The translations under genes and the position numbers were made by a program. A stretch of DNA of 18,344 nucleotides from Cyanobacteria bacterium UBA791 (GTDB lineage Bacteria > Cyanobacteriota > Vampirovibrionia > Gastranaerophilales > Gastranaerophilaceae): NCBI GenBank assembly GCA_002297005.1, contig DBIX01000057.1, positions 1 through 18,344 on the forward strand. The letters are read 5' to 3'. Every line of letters begins with the position of its first letter. Position 1 is the first letter of the stretch. The notes under the pieces were generated by a model, which did not search any database, was not told the DNA's origin, and saw only the letters and a program-made list of their open reading frames with translations. Shown here piece by piece: positions 7,177 through 15,104 of the stretch.

Positions 7177-7598
7177 AGATGTTCTTTAACTGGGCGAGGT
7201 AATGTTTCGCATTTGCCTACACCTTTATAATAAACGGTGTAAGAACGATTACCATTTACAACTTCACTTCTATAAGTTTTTATTTCTCTAGTTACTCTAT
7301 CTATTTTATAAGTAACGTCAGTTTTACCATAGTCATAAGCATATTTAATCTTAAACAATAGGTAATCATAGTTATAATCTATTACGCTATCAACTTTTTT
7401 CTTTTTGCCAAAATATACGTATCCGATATTAGTTTTTTCATCATCAAAAAATATATGGATTTTTATATCGTGTACCTTTTTATCAGGAACTTTTTCATTG
7501 TATTCAGAAAAACTACAATACATATCACCAGCGTTAGCTGATAGTGGAAGATAAGTAAATATTGCAAATAACAAGATTATCTTATGTAGAAATTTCAT
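7173..7598 (-). CDS. Small secreted protein, function unknown
   Basis: Residues 1-23 form a standard signal peptide (Lys2/Lys6, hydrophobic core 7-18, cleavage site ANA before Gly24), so the 118-residue mature protein should enter the periplasm. It has exactly two cysteines in the mature part, Cys28 and Cys130, one at each end, suggesting a disulphide that closes the fold. The body alternates charged and aromatic residues in beta-strand fashion (KIHIFF, IGYVYFG, YLLFKIKYAY, SYTVYY). I do not recognise a family. The ATG at 7596..7598 shares one base with the TAA of the sensor kinase gene (TAATG), so the two are co-translated. A periplasmic partner or output reporter of that kinase is a reasonable inference but unproven. 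Confidence 0.75.
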   Translation of the reverse strand: MKFLHKIILLFAIFTYLPLSANAGDMYCSFSEYNEKVPDKKVHDIKIHIFFDDEKTNIGYVYFGKKKKVDSVIDYNYDYLLFKIKYAYDYGKTDVTYKIDRVTREIKTYRSEVVNGNRSYTVYYKGVGKCETLPRPVKEHL

Positions 7599-9430
7599 TA
7601 AACTAAATCTTCTTCTTGATTTTTTTCTGGCATTTCGTCTTTGTTGTCGTCTTTAGGGTTGATAGGTAATCTAAATCCGAAAGTAGAACCTTCACCAACT
7701 TTAGAGTGAACAAATACTTCACCGCCGTGGTGTTTTTCTACAGAGATTTTAACCAAGTGTAAACCTAAGCCAGTACCTTTAATAGAGTGAGTAGCGTTTT
7801 CCACTCTAAAGAATCTATCAAAGATTTTCTTTTGATATTCTTCAGGAATACCAGGACCTTGGTCTTCTACAGATACTTCTATAAAGTCACCAACTCTAGC
7901 TCTTTCAGCTCTGATTTTTACTCTAGAGCCGTCTGGTGAATATTTAATAGCGTTAGATAGAATATTATTGATTACACGAGCAATACTATCATGGTTAAGA
8001 GGTACTTCTGGCAAGTCAGGTTCTTTCATAACTGAAATAGTAATTTTGTGTTCGTGTGCCAATATATCTAATTGGTTTACGCATTCTTCGATAATCTTTG
8101 TAATATCTTCTTTTTTCTTTTCAAGTCTAATTTGTTGACTTTGATAACGAGAGAAGTCAAGAATATCGTTAACCATTCTATTTAAACGAATGATTTCTTG
8201 GTTCATAACTCCAATAAACTCTTTTTGTGTATTAAAGTCAAAGTCATTACCATAATTGTATAATGTATCAATATAACTTCTAAGAACAGTAACTGGTGTT
8301 CTTAATTCATGTGATACGTTTGAAATGAAGTGGTTACGTAAGTTATCCATTTCAATTTCCTTAGTAACGTCGATAAGTACGATAATATAACCTACGTAAT
8401 CTTTGTTTCTAGAAAACATAGGAGAAATAATACATTTGATAATACGTTTATCTACTTCTATATTAAAACCAAGAGGTCTTTTTTCAATAACATCTAGAGG
8501 AGTATCTTTGAATTGTTCAATTTTATCCTTGAAACAAAGTTCTCCATTTGTATCACAGTATTGTTGAATTTTTGTACCTAAAATATCACTTTGTTCTGCT
8601 TCAAGTAGCTTTCTGGCATGATTATTGATAAGAACAATTTTATCGTAGTTGTCACATACAACAACACCATTTGCAATACTCATTAATACTGCTTCAAGTT
8701 TATTCTTTTCTAATGTTAATTCTTCAATATTTTGTTCTTCGTATTGGTGTAATTTTTGTGACATATCGTTGAAAGATTTAAATAATTCTTGAACCTCTGC
8801 ACTTGTGTCACCACCCTCTAGTTTATAACCAAATTCACCAGAAGTTATTTTTCTTACACCTGTTAAAATATGTCTTAATTCTTTTGTAATTAATAATGTG
8901 TTTACGATAACTACTATTGCAAATACAACCCAAGTTATTATAAATACTAACAATAAAGATGCTCTTGTTGTACCTGAAATTTTATCAATAATATTACCAG
9001 ATAAACCAATAGTTACAGAACCAACAACTTGATTACCTGTAATAGTTTTGTTTACCATTGGTGAACTTACTGCAATTATTGAAGCATCAAAGGCTTTTGG
9101 AAAATCACTTTTACTAGAGTAAATAACTTTTGATTTGTTGTCTTTAAATTCAATAAATGAAATATCGTCATTACTTTTTAGGATAGAAAGAGAATGTGTT
9201 CTTAAAGTATCATATTTATTGGTGTCAGGAATGTCTTTTGTAACCTCAACACTTTCAATAGCAAGAGTTTTTGCAATAATTTGACCAAAACTACGATATG
9301 CCATATTCATATTTTTTTGAATAGCATTCATCGCAAGTATGGCAATAAGCACAATAACAGTTGTGCATGCTAAAAACCCATACAGGATTAATCGATTTTG
9401 TGAGCTCATTGACGATTTCTTCATATCCAT
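7598..9430 (-). CDS. Membrane sensor histidine kinase (HAMP-PAS-HisKA-HATPase), NblS/WalK-like
   Basis: The 610 residues show, in order: TM1 (about 13-37), an extracytoplasmic sensor domain (38-157), TM2 (158-181), HAMP (182-235), a PAS domain (about 240-355), HisKA with phosphoacceptor His374 in SHELRTP, and HATPase_c (478-590) with N-box NNILSNAIKYS, G1 DQGPGIP and G2 GTGLGLHL. It autophosphorylates and passes phosphate to a response regulator; none is encoded here. Domain order and the HisKA segment (SYIDTLYNYG, VNDILDFSR) resemble cyanobacterial NblS/Hik33 and Firmicute WalK, which is inference. An acidic tail (591-610) ends the protein. The ATG at 9428..9430 lies exactly at the predicted transcription start, with no ribosome-binding site; a second ATG is two codons in. 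It overlaps the secreted-protein gene by one base. Confidence 0.93.
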   Translation of the reverse strand: MDMKKSSMSSQNRLILYGFLACTTVIVLIAILAMNAIQKNMNMAYRSFGQIIAKTLAIESVEVTKDIPDTNKYDTLRTHSLSILKSNDDISFIEFKDNKSKVIYSSKSDFPKAFDASIIAVSSPMVNKTITGNQVVGSVTIGLSGNIIDKISGTTRASLLLVFIITWVVFAIVVIVNTLLITKELRHILTGVRKITSGEFGYKLEGGDTSAEVQELFKSFNDMSQKLHQYEEQNIEELTLEKNKLEAVLMSIANGVVVCDNYDKIVLINNHARKLLEAEQSDILGTKIQQYCDTNGELCFKDKIEQFKDTPLDVIEKRPLGFNIEVDKRIIKCIISPMFSRNKDYVGYIIVLIDVTKEIEMDNLRNHFISNVSHELRTPVTVLRSYIDTLYNYGNDFDFNTQKEFIGVMNQEIIRLNRMVNDILDFSRYQSQQIRLEKKKEDITKIIEECVNQLDILAHEHKITISVMKEPDLPEVPLNHDSIARVINNILSNAIKYSPDGSRVKIRAERARVGDFIEVSVEDQGPGIPEEYQKKIFDRFFRVENATHSIKGTGLGLHLVKISVEKHHGGEVFVHSKVGEGSTFGFRLPINPKDDNKDEMPEKNQEEDLV

Positions 9431-9436
9431 ACAAGA

Positions 9437-9465
9437 ATTATAGCATGTAAATAAGCATGGGGCAA
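9437..9465 (-). promoter_or_regulatory. Extended -10 promoter of the kinase, predicted leaderless
   Basis: On the minus strand TTGCCC (-35, 9460..9465), a 17-nt spacer and TGCTATAAT (extended -10; hexamer 9437..9442) place +1 at 9430, the A of the ATG. No Shine-Dalgarno sequence is present. The match to the extended -10 is perfect. Confidence 0.65.
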
Positions 9466-9526
9466 AATATTGTAATATATTTGAGATAACGCAATAATTC
9501 TTTATTTATTGGCTTTTTACGTCTTT

Positions 9527-9555
9527 TTGACTTTTGCGTAAATAATATTATTAAT
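9527..9555 (+). promoter_or_regulatory. Candidate promoter of the FlhA-C-like gene
   Basis: TTGACT (9527..9532) is 5 of 6 to the -35 consensus; 17 nt later is ATTAAT (9550..9555, 4 of 6), putting +1 near 9562, at the start codon. TATTAT (9546..9551) is a better hexamer but lies only 13 nt away. It sits in a perfect 12-bp palindrome, AATAATATTATT (9541..9552). There is no ribosome-binding site, so this gene too may be leaderless or nearly so. Confidence 0.35.
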
Positions 9556-9560
9556 AAAGT

Positions 9561-10199
9561 ATGATCGGAATGTTAAAAAATTTATTACACCTTAGAAAAC
9601 CTAAAACTCCTCAAAAATCAATTGATGAGCGTATTTCAGATTTGTATGATTCTCTACAAGTTGATGTTCTTGCCGTTGCTTTTGGTGATGATATTTTGCC
9701 TTTTGCACAAAATATTGTTAACGGTATTGGTAAATTCAGAATAAAGCTTAAAGATCAATCAGGCTTTATAATCCCGCCAATTAGAGTTATCAATGATAAA
9801 TCGTTACAAGAAAATGAAATTCAAATTCTTGTAAGAGGTCACGTTGTATATTCAGACTTTGCCGTGCCTACAAAAGAATATGTTTTAAAATCAGTAATGA
9901 CAAATTTGAGCAAAATAGCGACTAAAAATGTTGCTGATATTTTCTCAAATGAAATTACAGAAAAATACATTGATTTAGTTCAAAGAAACAATTCTTGGCT
10001 GATTTGGAATGTGCTTAGAATAGTTCCTGTTACAGGGATAAAAGTTATTCTTGTTGATATTCTAAAGGCTGGTAAATCTATAAAAGATATTGTCTTTGTA
10101 TTTGAAAAAATTTGTGAATACGCATCAGAAAATAAGGACTTCTTAGCTTCAAAAGACCCTTACCGTATAGCTGAATGTGTTAAAAAAGATTTAGTTTAA
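9561..10199 (+). CDS. Soluble protein resembling only the cytoplasmic domain of FlhA/SctV (type III export)
   Basis: Residues 34-100 match the first cytoplasmic subdomain of FHIPEP proteins: VDVLAVAFGDDILPFA, then G-F-I-I-P-P-I-R-V-x-x-D-x-x-L-x-x-N-E-x-x-I-x-x-x-G (68-93). Residues about 101-190 match the later helical subdomain, which in FlhA runs from the VVDP-x-x-V block to the S-I-R-D-L helix (here KSIKDIVFVFEKICEYA). A final K-D-P-x-R-I-A-E-x-V resembles the FlhA tail. The eight-helix membrane channel is absent, and so is the roughly 50-residue subdomain between the two blocks. In FlhA this region forms a nonameric ring that receives export chaperones. The call rests on motif resemblance, not alignment. 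No flagellar or secretion neighbour is present. Start ATG 9561; an ATG three codons later is possible. Confidence 0.65.
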   Translation: MIGMLKNLLHLRKPKTPQKSIDERISDLYDSLQVDVLAVAFGDDILPFAQNIVNGIGKFRIKLKDQSGFIIPPIRVINDKSLQENEIQILVRGHVVYSDFAVPTKEYVLKSVMTNLSKIATKNVADIFSNEITEKYIDLVQRNNSWLIWNVLRIVPVTGIKVILVDILKAGKSIKDIVFVFEKICEYASENKDFLASKDPYRIAECVKKDLV

Positions 10200-10212
10200 A
10201 ATGAAATTTTCT

Positions 10213-10773
10213 CTATTCTTCATCTAAAGATGGTACTTCTTCTGCTGTCGGCTGAGGAGTATCATCTTTAACTCCCTCGTCAATCTTTAGAACCCTTGCC
10301 AAGGCTTTTTTATCGCCTTTGATTTTAAAGTATTCTTCAAATTTTGGTGTTGTTCTTAAGTTGAAAGAACGTCCGTTTTTATCTTTTGTCTTAGAAATCA
10401 TTCCCATATCAACAAGCTCTTTAACATGGTCATAAGCATTCGCACCACGTAAATCTTTTAGATAAGATTGTCTGATAGGTTCTTTTAACGCAATAACAGT
10501 AAGAGTTTTTAACACCGCAGGTTTCATTTCTGCAGGACAAAGTTTTTCAACTATATCCATGTGTTCTTCTTTTACTTGTAAAATATATCCGTTTTCATCG
10601 TCAATTTCTAATGCACCATCTCTTGATGCGTAGTCAAAAATAAGTTCTACTAAAGCTTCTTCAACTTTATCAACTTCTTCACCTAAAAATTCTGCGATTT
10701 CTTTTGCTTCTAATGCTCGAGCTGTTGTAAATAAAACAGCTTCGACTTTAGACTTCAACTGTTCTAGTTCCAT
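10213..10773 (-). CDS. scpB: Condensin accessory protein ScpB
   Basis: ScpB is the winged-helix kite subunit that dimerises and wraps the ScpA linker in the bacterial Smc-ScpAB condensin. The 186 residues show two winged-helix domains at about 1-75 and 82-152. The second carries the family pattern LKTLTVIALKEPI, then DLRGANAYDHVKELVDMGMI, then GRSFNLRTTPKFEEYF; the usual AIIAYKQPITR is here IALKEPIRQ, a mild divergence. The C-tail (165-186) is acidic and disordered. The ATG at 10771..10773 overlaps scpA by 26 nt, with AAAGGG just upstream inside scpA. The gene ends 13 nt from the convergent FlhA-C-like gene. Confidence 0.93.
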   Translation of the reverse strand: MELEQLKSKVEAVLFTTARALEAKEIAEFLGEEVDKVEEALVELIFDYASRDGALEIDDENGYILQVKEEHMDIVEKLCPAEMKPAVLKTLTVIALKEPIRQSYLKDLRGANAYDHVKELVDMGMISKTKDKNGRSFNLRTTPKFEEYFKIKGDKKALARVLKIDEGVKDDTPQPTAEEVPSLDEE

Positions 10774-11524
10774 TTCCCTTTACCACATATAAATCTGAAT
10801 AAAATTCTTCTTGTTCTAATTCAATATCTGTATCTTTAGCTAAGAATAATAGTGCTAAATATGCAACAACTTTGCTCATACCGATAGAAACAAGTTCTTT
10901 TAATTCAACTTTTTCTTTTTTATTAAAGATTTTATCTAATCTTGCTTTGATTGTATCTACTGATTCCTCAATAAAATTGTCGTGAGCGATATTCATAATA
11001 TCTGCTGGAGTTAAATTAGCGTAAGAACGAACTCTTCTCTTAGCTCTCTCGTGAGCATTTTTTAATGCTAATTTTTTATCCAACATTTCATAAAATTCTA
11101 ATTGTCTAATCAAGTCTTCTAAGGTTACGACTCTTTTTCTGTTCATTTTAACGCTTGTTCTACGTTGTAAAACTTCGTCTATTGAAACAACATTTGTTGT
11201 ATTGTAATTATGAAAATCGTCTTCAAAATTATCATCGTCATACTCAAATTCATCCATAGGTTCTTCTGGTAAAAAGTCCATAAGCTCAATACCTTTAAGA
11301 ACATTTGATTTTAATTTGAGAAGAATAGATGCGAATAAAAGTGTTCTACCTGTGAAACGTAAGTTTTGAGATTTAGCTTCAAAAGTTTTCATCAAATATT
11401 TATCAGCAATATCAACAATATCAATATTCCAAGGGTCGATTTTGCCTGATTTTGCCATATCAACAAGCATTTCAATCCCGTCAACGTGATATTCTTGTTC
11501 TAACTGTAAAGCTTCTGCTGTCAT
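10748..11524 (-). CDS. scpA: Segregation and condensation protein ScpA (kleisin)
   Basis: ScpA is the kleisin that bridges the two SMC heads. Residues 14-75 match the N-terminal helical domain that binds the SMC neck (VDGIEMLVDMAKSGKIDPWNIDIVDIADKYL spans two conserved helices), followed by LLFASILLKLKSN. A long acidic, disordered linker (about 85-120) should be the ScpB-binding segment. Residues 180-250 form the C-terminal winged helix that binds the SMC cap (YLALLFLAKDTDIELEQEEF). Length 258 is normal. The ATG at 11522..11524 has AAGGGA about 10 nt upstream and starts 14 nt after the smc stop, so the three condensin genes are one transcription unit in the order smc-scpA-scpB. Confidence 0.94.
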   Translation of the reverse strand: MTAEALQLEQEYHVDGIEMLVDMAKSGKIDPWNIDIVDIADKYLMKTFEAKSQNLRFTGRTLLFASILLKLKSNVLKGIELMDFLPEEPMDEFEYDDDNFEDDFHNYNTTNVVSIDEVLQRRTSVKMNRKRVVTLEDLIRQLEFYEMLDKKLALKNAHERAKRRVRSYANLTPADIMNIAHDNFIEESVDTIKARLDKIFNKKEKVELKELVSIGMSKVVAYLALLFLAKDTDIELEQEEFYSDLYVVKGNGTRTVEV

Positions 11525-11538
11525 CTTTTACTTTTCCC

Positions 11539-14500
11539 TTAATCTTCTTCTAATTTGATACCTGTTACCTTAGTCTTACCTTTTTCTTTTTGAGTAACAC
11601 CTATTGTTCTATTAGCTGATTCTATCATAGGTGGACGGTGACTAACTACTATAAATTGCGTATTTTCTGATTGTTTTTTTACAAGATGTGCAAGCTTTTC
11701 TACATTAATGTTATCCAAGCTTGCGTCAACTTCGTCTAGAGCATAGAAAGGTGCTGGTAAGTATCTTTGGATAGCAAATACAAATGATAATGCTGTTAAA
11801 GTTTGTTCTCCACCTGACATACTTTCTAGTCTTTGTCTTTGTTTATCTCTCGGTTGAGCATCGATTGTAAGACCGCCATTCAATGGGTCTTCAGGATTTC
11901 CTAATACAAGCGTACCCTCACCATCTGATAATTCGTGGAATACTTCTTTGAAGTGAATATTTATTCCGTTATAAGCTTTTAAGAAGGCTTCTTTCTTTAA
12001 TTGTTCATAGCCTTGCATTCTTTCTAAGATTTGTAGACGTTCTTTTGTTAGTGTTTCAATTTGAGTTTTTAATTCTTTAACTCTTTCTGAAATTGCATCA
12101 TATTGAGCAATCGCTCTCATATTAACGTCACCCAACTCATCCATTTTCTTTTGCAATCTTTGAATTTTTGCGTTGATTTCGTCAATAGAAATTGTTACAG
12201 GCTCAAGTTCAGAAATTTTTACGCCACTTTCAATTAATTCAGTTTCTGCTGTTTTAAATTCTGGTTCAAGTTCTCTTCTTCTTGCTTTAAATGATTCAAT
12301 TTGTTCTGCAAGTTTTTCGATTTCTGTTTCAGATTTGCGTTTTTGTTCTTTTACGTTTAATAAATCTTCTTCGATTTGAGCTTTTTCTTTTAGTAAAGAA
12401 TCTAAAACTTCAGAAATCTTTTCGATTTCACCCTCTAACGCTTTCAAATCTTCATTTAGTTTTACAATTTCGTTTTCGTAAGTTGATTTATCGTTTTCTA
12501 GAGTTTTAATATTCTTTTCTAGGTTTGCAATTTCATCGTGACGAGATTCCATAACACTTTCATCAAACTTATTCTTTCTTTGAATTTCGTTGATGTCCAT
12601 ATTGATATTGTTGATTTTGTCATAAAGACGTTTAATTTCGTTTTCAACATCCTCTGTTTGAGCTTTTAATTTCTTAAGCTCATCGTCATTCATTAAGTTT
12701 TCAAGTTCGTTGATTTTTGTTTGAACCTCTGTAATTTTTTCAGATAATTCAACGTGTTTTTCTTCTTCTTTATCTAGAACTTTTTCTAATTGTTCGATTT
12801 CAGCTTTTGTTTGAGCAATAAAATCAAGTTTTTCTTTTAAAGAAGAATCTTTATCAGCGCTACTTCTCAACAAGTTTTGAAGTTCAATACCTGTTTTTGT
12901 ATATTCTGTTTGAGAACTTGAATATGTAATTCTTGTTTTTTCAAGCTTTTCTTCAAGTTCAGCTTTTTTCATATTTAATGTTTTTAATTTAGCTTCAATT
13001 TCGCCAAGTTTCTTGTTAGCTTTTTCTAATTCTTCATCATCAGTTTGGCTAAATTTCATTCTGTTAGCTTTTAAAGAACCACCTGTTAAAGAACCAGATT
13101 TTTCGTAAATTTCACCACTTAGAGTAACAACTCTATATTTACCTTTTAAATTTTGTGCAACCTCGTTATCTTCTACAACAAGAGTTTCCCCAACTGCATA
13201 GTAGAAAGCATCTAAATATTGGTCGTCAAAATCAATCAAATTAATAGCAAAATCGATTACACCTTTATCTCTTGGTAAAGTTAATTTGTCAGGTGCTGGT
13301 TTAATTTTGTTCAATGGAATAAATGTTGCACGACCCGCATTAGCTGATTTCAAAAGCTCTACCGCTCTTAAAGCCACTTGATAATCATCAACAACGATGT
13401 GTGCCATTCTTCCGCCAACTGCAACTTCTAAAGCTGTTGCGTATTCCTTGTCAACTTTACCTAATTGAGAAAGTGGAGCGTGAACACCTCTTAAGTTAGC
13501 TCTCATAACGGTTTCAATTGTGCCGTTAGAATTTGCCATTTCACTTGCTGATTTTTGAGCTTTTAAAGATTCAAGTTTCCTTACTGCTGCTGTGAAATTG
13601 TATTGAGTATCAGTTAACTCGTCTTTTACATTATCCAACTCTTCCATTGTAGTTTTTTGGATATGTTTAAGTTCTTCCAATTCTTTGCCAAGTTCTTCGT
13701 GTTGAACTTTAATTTTATCTTCATTTGATGAGAAGTTTTCTTTAAACTCGTTTAATTTTTGAACATCTGCTTCTGCTTTTTCAATTTCTGTCTTTAAGCT
13801 ACTTAATCTAGCTTCTTTTGGATATTTTTCTTTTAATAAATTGTTTTCTTTTTCTTGTAAAATAGAAAGTTCTGAACGATAAGAAGCGTGATTTTCCATA
13901 AACTTACTAGCGGTTTCATCCAATCCAGCTTTTTCTGCAAGAATTTTATTCAATTCCGCTTTTTTATCAAGAATATTATCTTGTAAAGTTTTTATTTCTT
14001 CTTGTTTTAATTCGATTTTAAGTTCGTTATCCTTGATATTTTTCTTTTGTTCTTCAATACCGTTTTTCTTGTTTTCTATAGATTTTGCACTATCTAGAAT
14101 TTGTTTTTCTGTATAATTGATAGCGTTCTTTTTATTTTCTATACGACCTTTTATTTCTTCTTTTTTACCGATTAATTCAATACGTTTATCTTCACCTTTT
14201 TCTTTCAATTCTGCAGCTAATTCGTTGTATTTGCCTTGAATAAGGTTTAATTTTTCTTCTAAATCAATTTTGTTTGATTCTTCGACTTTCTTCTTTTTGC
14301 CAAATTCTAAAATATTTTCGTGAGCTTTTTCAAGATTACGTTTAATATCAAAATATCGAACAGCGTTGATTTGGCTTTCGTAAGATGTTTTTTCGTCTTT
14401 TAATTTTTGATATTTTTGTGCAACTTCTTTTTCTTCTTCAAGTTGTTTTAAATGTTCTTCTTTTTCATTAAGAATTAAAGTAGAACTTTCTACACGTTGC

Positions 14501-15039
14501 TCAACTGTATCTAATTCGCCTTTTGCTTGGTCTATACGACGGTCAAAATCTGCAACTCCAGCAATTTCATCGATAAGTTTTCTTCTATCTGTCGGATTAC
14601 ATTTAATAATGCTTGTTACGTCGCCTTGCATAATAATATTGTAGCTATTAGAAGTTAAATTAAACTGTTCTAATACTGCATGAATTTCTGTTAAGGTTGT
14701 AACCTTGTCGTTTAAGTAATAAACACTTGAAAAAGTACCGTTTGAGGCTTTTCTAATTCTTCTAGCTACTGAAAAATCACCGTAATCGCCAACTTCGGAA
14801 AATGTAACTTTTACATAGGCTTCATTACGTTTGTTAAAGGTAGAAATAAGGTGAGAAACATTTTCTGCTCTCAACGCACGAGTACCAGATAGCCCAAGTG
14901 CAAACAAGACGCTATCTAATATATTACTTTTGCCTGAACCGTTAGGTCCTGATACCGTTGTAAATCCTTTTAACAATGGTATATCTACCTTGGTCGCAAA
15001 AGACTTAAAATTGTCAATTTCAAGTTGTTTTACGTACAT
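11539..15039 (-). CDS. smc: Chromosome condensin ATPase SMC
   Basis: The 1166-residue SMC protein organises and segregates chromosomes by ATP-driven DNA loop handling. From the N-terminus: MYVKQLEIDNFKSFATK, Walker A GPNGSGKSN (about 31-39), Q-loop IMQGDV (about 136-141), coiled coil to about 500, hinge at about 515-660 (VGGRMAHIVVDD, then SLTGGS), return coiled coil, ABC signature MSGGEQT (about 1074-1080), Walker B FYALDEVDASLD (about 1098-1109) and the H-loop in VVSHRP. SGGEQ with DEVDASLD and IQRYLPAPFYALDE is closer to cyanobacterial and archaeal SMCs than to the Bacillus LSGGEKAL/DEVDAPLD form. I choose ATG 15037..15039 over TTG 15049..15051, because MYVK matches the family start and AGGA lies just upstream. 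Identity is certain. Confidence 0.97.
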   Translation of the reverse strand: MYVKQLEIDNFKSFATKVDIPLLKGFTTVSGPNGSGKSNILDSVLFALGLSGTRALRAENVSHLISTFNKRNEAYVKVTFSEVGDYGDFSVARRIRKASNGTFSSVYYLNDKVTTLTEIHAVLEQFNLTSNSYNIIMQGDVTSIIKCNPTDRRKLIDEIAGVADFDRRIDQAKGELDTVEQRVESSTLILNEKEEHLKQLEEEKEVAQKYQKLKDEKTSYESQINAVRYFDIKRNLEKAHENILEFGKKKKVEESNKIDLEEKLNLIQGKYNELAAELKEKGEDKRIELIGKKEEIKGRIENKKNAINYTEKQILDSAKSIENKKNGIEEQKKNIKDNELKIELKQEEIKTLQDNILDKKAELNKILAEKAGLDETASKFMENHASYRSELSILQEKENNLLKEKYPKEARLSSLKTEIEKAEADVQKLNEFKENFSSNEDKIKVQHEELGKELEELKHIQKTTMEELDNVKDELTDTQYNFTAAVRKLESLKAQKSASEMANSNGTIETVMRANLRGVHAPLSQLGKVDKEYATALEVAVGGRMAHIVVDDYQVALRAVELLKSANAGRATFIPLNKIKPAPDKLTLPRDKGVIDFAINLIDFDDQYLDAFYYAVGETLVVEDNEVAQNLKGKYRVVTLSGEIYEKSGSLTGGSLKANRMKFSQTDDEELEKANKKLGEIEAKLKTLNMKKAELEEKLEKTRITYSSSQTEYTKTGIELQNLLRSSADKDSSLKEKLDFIAQTKAEIEQLEKVLDKEEEKHVELSEKITEVQTKINELENLMNDDELKKLKAQTEDVENEIKRLYDKINNINMDINEIQRKNKFDESVMESRHDEIANLEKNIKTLENDKSTYENEIVKLNEDLKALEGEIEKISEVLDSLLKEKAQIEEDLLNVKEQKRKSETEIEKLAEQIESFKARRRELEPEFKTAETELIESGVKISELEPVTISIDEINAKIQRLQKKMDELGDVNMRAIAQYDAISERVKELKTQIETLTKERLQILERMQGYEQLKKEAFLKAYNGINIHFKEVFHELSDGEGTLVLGNPEDPLNGGLTIDAQPRDKQRQRLESMSGGEQTLTALSFVFAIQRYLPAPFYALDEVDASLDNINVEKLAHLVKKQSENTQFIVVSHRPPMIESANRTIGVTQKEKGKTKVTGIKLEED

Positions 15040-15049
15040 TTTCCTACCC

Positions 15050-15065
15050 AAATCTATATAGATTT
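15050..15065. promoter_or_regulatory. Perfect 16-bp palindrome at the smc transcription start
   Basis: AAATCTATATAGATTT reads the same on both strands. It lies between the -10 box and the start codon and spans the predicted +1 (about 15063) of smc, a usual place for a repressor operator. It could also arise by chance in AT-rich DNA. Confidence 0.4.
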
Positions 15066-15069
15066 TATT

Positions 15070-15099
15070 ATAATATCAATATTGTAGTTGGCATGTCAA
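15070..15099 (-). promoter_or_regulatory. Sigma70-type promoter of smc-scpA-scpB
   Basis: On the minus strand a perfect TTGACA (15094..15099) is followed by an 18-nt spacer and TATTAT (15070..15075, 5 of 6). The leader is about 24 nt. A perfect TATAAT at 15067..15072 overlaps but would need a 21-nt spacer. Confidence 0.65.
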
Positions 15100-15104
15100 A
15101 TTAC

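Noticed and set aside
15040..15051. Upstream TTG start for smc
   Set aside because: The ATG at 15039 yields the conserved MYVKQLEIDNFKSF start and has AGGA just before it.
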